This document shows, one piece after another, positions 62,646 to 64,000 of a DNA stretch of 64,000 nt. The stretch's first letter is position 1; every line of letters starts with the position of its first letter. The notes beneath the pieces are model-generated. The model made no database searches. It saw nothing but the letters and a program-made list of their open reading frames with translations, and was not told where the DNA came from. The stretch is from NCBI RefSeq assembly GCF_000019785.1, contig NC_010524.1, forward strand, positions 3,212,001-3,276,000, written 5' to 3'. A program made the translations under genes and the position numbers. The DNA is from Leptothrix cholodnii SP-6. Its GTDB lineage: Bacteria > Pseudomonadota > Gammaproteobacteria > Burkholderiales > Burkholderiaceae_C.

Positions 62646-64000
62646 TCAGGCCGAGCCGAGCGCCCAGCGGCCGTCGCGCGCGAGTTCCAGCACCTGATCG
62701 TGAAACGCATGCAGCGTTTCGCGATGCCCGACACTGACCAGCATCGCCTGCGGCAGCTCGCGGCGCAGCAGGCTGTAGAGGCTGTGCTCCAGGCCGGTGT
62801 CGGTGGCCGAGGTGGCCTCGTCCAGAAACACCAGCGCCGGCCGATTGGCCAGCACGCGACCGAAGGCCAGGCGTTGCTGCTCGCCCGGTGACAGCACCTG
62901 CGACCAGTCCTGGTCGACGTCGAGCTGCTCGCCCAGGTGGCCGAGCTGGACCTGCTGCAGGATCGCGCGCGCCTCGCCGTCGCCGATGTCGGCCGACGGA
63001 TAGGCCAGCGCGCCGCGCAGCGTGCCCAGCGGCAGATAGGGCCGTTGCGACAGGAACAGGCAATCGGCGTCGGCCGGCCGGGCGGCGTCGCCGCTGGCAA
63101 ACGGCCACAGACCGGCCAGCGTGCGCAGCAACGTGGTCTTGCCGCTGCCCGATGGCCCGCGGATCAGCAGCGCCTGGCCGGGCGCGAGGCTCAGCTCGAT
63201 GGACTGCGCCAGCACCTGGCCATCGGGGCGGCGCACCGTCAGGCCCTGCAGCTGCAGCGCATCGGCGCGCACCTGCAGCTGCGGCAGCTGCAGCGCGCGG
63301 GCGCCGTCGACGTTGCTGGTGAAGCCGCTCAGACGTTCGAGCACCGCGCGGTAGCTGGCGAACGAGTCGTACGAGGTGCGGAAGAACGACAGCGCCTCTT
63401 CCACCTGGCCGAAGGCCTGGCTGGTCTGGATCACGTCGCCGAGCTTGATGGTGCCGGCGAACAGCCGCGGCGCCTGGATCAGGAACGGGAACACCACCGC
63501 GACCTGGCTGATGCCGAGGTTGTAGCCGTCGAACTTGAGCGAGCGCCACAAGGTGGCCCAGGCGTTGGCGATCACCGCCGCGAAGCCGCTCGTCAGGTTG
63601 CGGTGCTCGACCGCCTCGCCGCGATACAGCGCCACGCTCTCGCCGTACTCGCGCAGCCGCATCAGCAGATAGCGGTAGGTGGCGTTGAGCTTCTCGTTCA
63701 GGAAGTTCAGGCGGATCAGCGGCCGGCCGATCCAGACCGCGAACACGGTGGCGGTCAGCACGTAGAGGTAGACCAGGAACACCATCGCACGTGGCAGCTC
63801 GACGCCGGCGAGCGTCAGCGGTGCCGACAGGCTCCAGAGGATGCCGGTGAACTCGACCATCGACACCACCGCGCCGACCAGGCCCATCGACAGCGCCAGG
63901 GTGTCCGACGCCAGGCTGGTGGCGTCCTGCTGGATGCGCTGCTCGGGGTTGTCGACCACCGGCTCGGCGAAGCGGCCGAGGTAGTAGGCCCGGCCGTCGA
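62646..64000 (-). CDS. SbmA/BacA-like (YddA-type) ABC transporter, permease-ATPase fusion, 5' end missing
   Basis: Partial: the frame is open to the right edge, so the N-terminus lies outside. The visible 451 residues include YYLGRFAEPVVDNPEQRIQQ (the conserved DNPEQRI element of the ABC_membrane_2/SbmA-BacA group), several transmembrane helices, then an ATPase with RGPSGSGKTTLLRTLAG (Walker A), LSPGEQQRLAFGRVL (signature) and ALVFLDEATSATD (Walker B). Members import peptides, vitamin B12 or long-chain acyl compounds; the substrate here is not assigned. Confidence 0.9.
   Translation of the reverse strand, partial: DGRAYYLGRFAEPVVDNPEQRIQQDATSLASDTLALSMGLVGAVVSMVEFTGILWSLSAPLTLAGVELPRAMVFLVYLYVLTATVFAVWIGRPLIRLNFLNEKLNATYRYLLMRLREYGESVALYRGEAVEHRNLTSGFAAVIANAWATLWRSLKFDGYNLGISQVAVVFPFLIQAPRLFAGTIKLGDVIQTSQAFGQVEEALSFFRTSYDSFASYRAVLERLSGFTSNVDGARALQLPQLQVRADALQLQGLTVRRPDGQVLAQSIELSLAPGQALLIRGPSGSGKTTLLRTLAGLWPFASGDAARPADADCLFLSQRPYLPLGTLRGALAYPSADIGDGEARAILQQVQLGHLGEQLDVDQDWSQVLSPGEQQRLAFGRVLANRPALVFLDEATSATDTGLEHSLYSLLRRELPQAMLVSVGHRETLHAFHDQVLELARDGRWALGSA

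Overview
The window is very GC-rich, with dense, tightly packed genes, many GTG or TTG starts and many 4-bp start/stop overlaps. Gene content and order (edd-eda, ribD-ribBA-ribH-nusB, ybgC-tolQRA, a ZTP riboswitch before glyA, a Comamonadaceae-style intergenic repeat) suggest a betaproteobacterium of the order Burkholderiales, probably near Leptothrix/Rubrivivax. This placement rests on recognised families and not on a database search.

Left part (1-20.3 kb), mostly housekeeping: a TgpA-type transglutaminase, glyoxalase I, a large SNF2 helicase, MsbA, the Entner-Doudoroff pair edd-eda, ChaC, a MobA-like nucleotidyltransferase, PdxH, MsrA, a DUF218 protein, UbiD, a lytic transglycosylase, riboswitch-controlled glyA, and nrdR.

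Middle (20.4-41.4 kb): a five-gene minor pilin operon (fimT, pilE-like, pilW, pilX, pilV); the riboflavin cluster ribD-ribBA-ribH-nusB, which lacks riboflavin synthase and carries a degenerate cyclohydrolase domain; an aminotransferase coupled to a Ser/Thr kinase; ybgC-tolQRA without tolB-pal behind it; an HD-GYP protein followed by a PAS-GGDEF-EAL protein; then a small acetyltransferase, an HtrA protease, RarD and an orphan TAXI-type binding protein.

Accessory part (41.4-51.9 kb): bounded by two toxin-antitoxin modules (vapBC and yefM-yoeB). It holds the 3' remnant of a ligase-associated DEXH helicase, an AT-rich two-gene unit (DUF262 protein plus HEPN nuclease, joined by TAATG), a NERD-nuclease/UvrD-helicase fusion, a Fic gene broken by one amber codon, and a secreted DNA/RNA endonuclease lipoprotein. 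VOC, CBS and GST genes sit among them. No integrase, transposase, CRISPR array or tRNA was seen. The DUF262-HEPN pair is the best candidate for a little-described defence system.

Right part (51.9-64 kb): aminopeptidase P, a chemotaxis receptor, a large zinc metalloprotease lipoprotein downstream of nadE, a GNAT/FemAB-like protein whose start codon overlaps that of divergent nadE, a roadblock-like small protein, and an SbmA/BacA-like ABC transporter cut by the right edge.
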